Shown piece by piece: positions 5,528 to 6,762 of a stretch of DNA of 6,762 nt. Position 1 is the stretch's first letter. Each line of letters starts with the position of its first letter. A program made the position numbers and the translations under genes. The stretch is from a bacterium (GTDB lineage Bacteria > Vulcanimicrobiota > Xenobia > Xenobiales > Xenobiaceae): contig JAFSXH010000133.1 of NCBI GenBank assembly GCA_017444165.1, positions 1 through 6,762 of the forward strand. Reading direction: 5' to 3'. The notes under the pieces were generated by a model. It saw only the letters and a program-made list of their open reading frames with translations. It searched no databases and was not told the DNA's origin.

Positions 5528-6130
5528 CTACCAATACTTGACACCACTGCCAACAATAACTTTACCGTTTTTCATTACGCTTATACTTATTGTTCCATAC
5601 CCGGGAGAGATGAGATAAAAGTTTCGCTCATCTTCGATTCCACTCCCCATAAATGTATCTGAGTAAGCAGCTCCCACAGGATCAAACATAGCTACTACCT
5701 TACCCGTTTTAGAAAAAGTTTTTTCTTTATTGGATATGTACATATTGCCATTACCTACAATGTAAGGCTGATAATTCTTTCTAGGATCAAATCTTGCTGG
5801 CTCAACCTCCCAGATCGCTCCATCACCGTTGGGATTGTACCAAAAGCAAGCACGAGCCACGACCTCTATCTTGCCTTTCCCATTATTCTTAGCGATAAAA
5901 TTGAGCCCCTCTTCATTATTGCCTGGGACATACCAATGCGGTTGCTGATTTCTGGCCCACTGTTGAGCCTCTTGTATATAGCCCGCTATCTGATGAGCAG
6001 ATGAAACCAACTCCATACGCCGATAATAATCGCGCCAGCTAGGAACCGCAATAGCACACAACACAGATATAACAGAAATTGATACGATCAATTCTATTAA
6101 AGAAAAAGCCCGACTTCTGCCCCTAACCAT
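5528..6130 (-). CDS. Minor (pseudo)pilin, FimT/GspH-like
   Basis: 200 aa from ATG 6130, with AAGGAG 7 nt upstream. A frame from ATG 6163 would add 11 residues, overlap the upstream gene and lack a good ribosome site. The leader MVRGRSRA is followed by FSLIELIVSISVISVLCAIA. The residue before the predicted cut is Ala8, not the usual Gly; Glu is at mature +5 and the helix covers about 9-30. The next segment (SAHQIAGYIQEAQQWARNQQ, 44-63) fits the GspH/FimT helix pattern, and the C-terminal ISISVMKNGKVIVG fits the closing beta strands ending in a conserved Gly-Lys/Arg-Val. NPNGDGAIWEVE (99-110) looks like an EF-hand-type loop. The length is normal for the family. It is the first pilin of the operon, 16 bp after the unknown exported protein. 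It probably helps prime assembly of the pilus or pseudopilus as part of the tip complex. Confidence 0.87.
   Translation of the reverse strand: MVRGRSRAFSLIELIVSISVISVLCAIAVPSWRDYYRRMELVSSAHQIAGYIQEAQQWARNQQPHWYVPGNNEEGLNFIAKNNGKGKIEVVARACFWYNPNGDGAIWEVEPARFDPRKNYQPYIVGNGNMYISNKEKTFSKTGKVVAMFDPVGAAYSDTFMGSGIEDERNFYLISPGYGTISISVMKNGKVIVGSGVKYW
5801..5836 (-). other. EF-hand-like loop in the FimT/GspH-like protein
   Basis: NPNGDGAIWEVE has Asn1, Asn3, Asp5, Gly6, Ile8 and Glu12, which fits the EF-hand loop spacing with Asn replacing Asp at positions 1 and 3. The pattern is seen in the sequence; calcium binding is inference. Confidence 0.4.
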
Positions 6131-6137
6131 AAGCTGA

Positions 6138-6143
6138 CTCCTT
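6138..6143 (-). promoter_or_regulatory. Ribosome site deciding the FimT/GspH-like start
   Basis: AAGGAG on the minus strand, 7 nt before ATG 6130 and just downstream of the previous gene's stop (6147). It supports a short 8-residue prepilin leader over the longer frame. Confidence 0.75.
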
Positions 6144-6146
6144 CTG

Positions 6147-6762
6147 CTAATATAAAAAATCATTATGTTTTACATTGACATGATAACCTGATGGCCCGTA
6201 TGAATCAGTACCACCACCGGTATAGACATCTTTCACTTGATCCCAACATTGATTGTAGCCTTTAGCATTACCCAATTGAGTCATTGTACGCTTGTACAGA
6301 GGCAGAGTACTCTTTTCACCGTGATTAGGACCTTTTGAACAAAAATTGGAGCTACCACCTTTAGTATTTTCATGTCGCAATCCGCCAACTATGCCATCTT
6401 TACCACTCATTCCATCATTTCCACCAGCAGCAGTGCGCCTAAAGACATGATTATTCGGAGTAACTTCCGTCTTAGCAATCGCCCCATCTATCACGTTTTC
6501 GGCCTCATTGACATAATGAGGATAATTATGTGAATCCACAGTAGGCAACTCCTCAGCACTTACAGGTGCAAACGTACCCAGGGCCATAGAAGCCACAGTC
6601 ATCAGACCAGCAAAGGCCACGGCCCTGCCAGAGAGAGAAAGTTCAAAACCAGATGTTAGATTCTGCCATGCTCTGCTTAAACGAGATCTCAATGAAGGAA
6701 CCAACTCTACTTTCACAGAGTCAGACTGGAGAAGATCTCCGCCGAACAGAAGATCCTTTGTA
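6147..6762 (-). CDS. Unrecognised exported or membrane-anchored protein, 5' end probably beyond the window
   Basis: The frame is open through the right edge of the window (205 codons to the stop). A GTG at 6716 could start a 189-aa form, but no ribosome site stands at a proper distance, so I treat it as probably partial. Residues below are numbered from that GTG. An N-terminal basic stretch with four arginines (10-31) precedes a hydrophobic segment (33-50), then PVSA/EE at 51-56. This could be either a signal peptide with a cut after Ala54 or a single membrane anchor with the C-terminus outside. The exported part is polar and Gly/Asn-rich, with two cysteines (126, 157) and a GGND-GMSGKDG stretch. 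It has no prepilin motif and I do not recognise a domain. Its stop lies 16 bp before the FimT-like ATG, so it belongs to the pilin operon and may be an accessory or partner of that machine. Confidence 0.7.
   Translation of the reverse strand, partial: TKDLLFGGDLLQSDSVKVELVPSLRSRLSRAWQNLTSGFELSLSGRAVAFAGLMTVASMALGTFAPVSAEELPTVDSHNYPHYVNEAENVIDGAIAKTEVTPNNHVFRRTAAGGNDGMSGKDGIVGGLRHENTKGGSSNFCSKGPNHGEKSTLPLYKRTMTQLGNAKGYNQCWDQVKDVYTGGGTDSYGPSGYHVNVKHNDFLY

Noticed and set aside
5444..5662. Plus-strand frame of 72 codons bridging two pilin genes
   Set aside because: It covers the junction of two minus-strand pilin genes, including their ribosome site, and has no recognisable features.
6717..6762. 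Promoter for the pilin operon at the right edge
   Set aside because: The reading frame of the first gene continues through this stretch, so the promoter most likely lies outside the window.

Overview
The window holds seven protein genes, six on the minus strand and one on the plus strand. It looks like an ordinary coding part of the chromosome of a Gram-negative-type bacterium. Base composition is moderate to slightly AT-rich, ribosome sites are strong AGGAG/AGGTGA types, and there is no insertion sequence, tRNA, rRNA or CRISPR array. The type IV pilin-like proteins and the SPFH membrane pair imply an organism with a type IV pilus or type II secretion machine. Very large prepilins next to SPFH proteins of this type recall the Lentisphaerota/PVC group. 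That placement is a weak guess from recollection, not something the sequence proves.

Left part (1-1376, minus strand): two adjacent genes for membrane-anchored SPFH/band-7 proteins, 12 bp apart. The upstream one is complete (342 aa). The downstream one is cut by the left edge of the window. The arrangement resembles an HflK/HflC-type pair that would form a ring or cage in the inner membrane, but neither protein is a clear HflK or HflC orthologue.

Middle (1377-2010): a 130-bp divergent intergenic region with strong ribosome sites on both sides and two possible tiny leader ORFs. It is followed by a plus-strand gene for a 115-aa ACT-domain protein of the UPF0237 kind. A Rho-independent terminator on the minus strand (perfect 11-bp stem followed by eight U) then closes the long operon to its right.

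Right part (2011-6762, minus strand, transcribed right to left): a tightly packed five-gene operon. It starts with a protein of unknown function with one membrane or signal segment, whose reading frame is open to the right edge and so may be partial. Four prepilin-like genes follow: GspH/FimT-like, GspK/PilX-like, GspI/PilV-like (570 aa, unusually large) and GspJ/PilW-like. Each has a short basic leader, a prepilin-peptidase-type site and a hydrophobic helix. Together they form a complete minor-pilin (tip/priming complex) set, in the order H-K-I-J rather than the usual order. Ribosome sites and a 4-bp ATGA overlap show that four of the genes start at ATG codons downstream of the longest possible reading frame.

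The most interesting points are: the giant PilV-like protein with 13 cysteines; Asp-x-Asn/Asp-x-Asp loops in all four pilins that resemble calcium-binding loops; a Cys/His cluster at the C-terminus of the PilW-like protein; and the unrecognised exported protein that leads the pilin genes.
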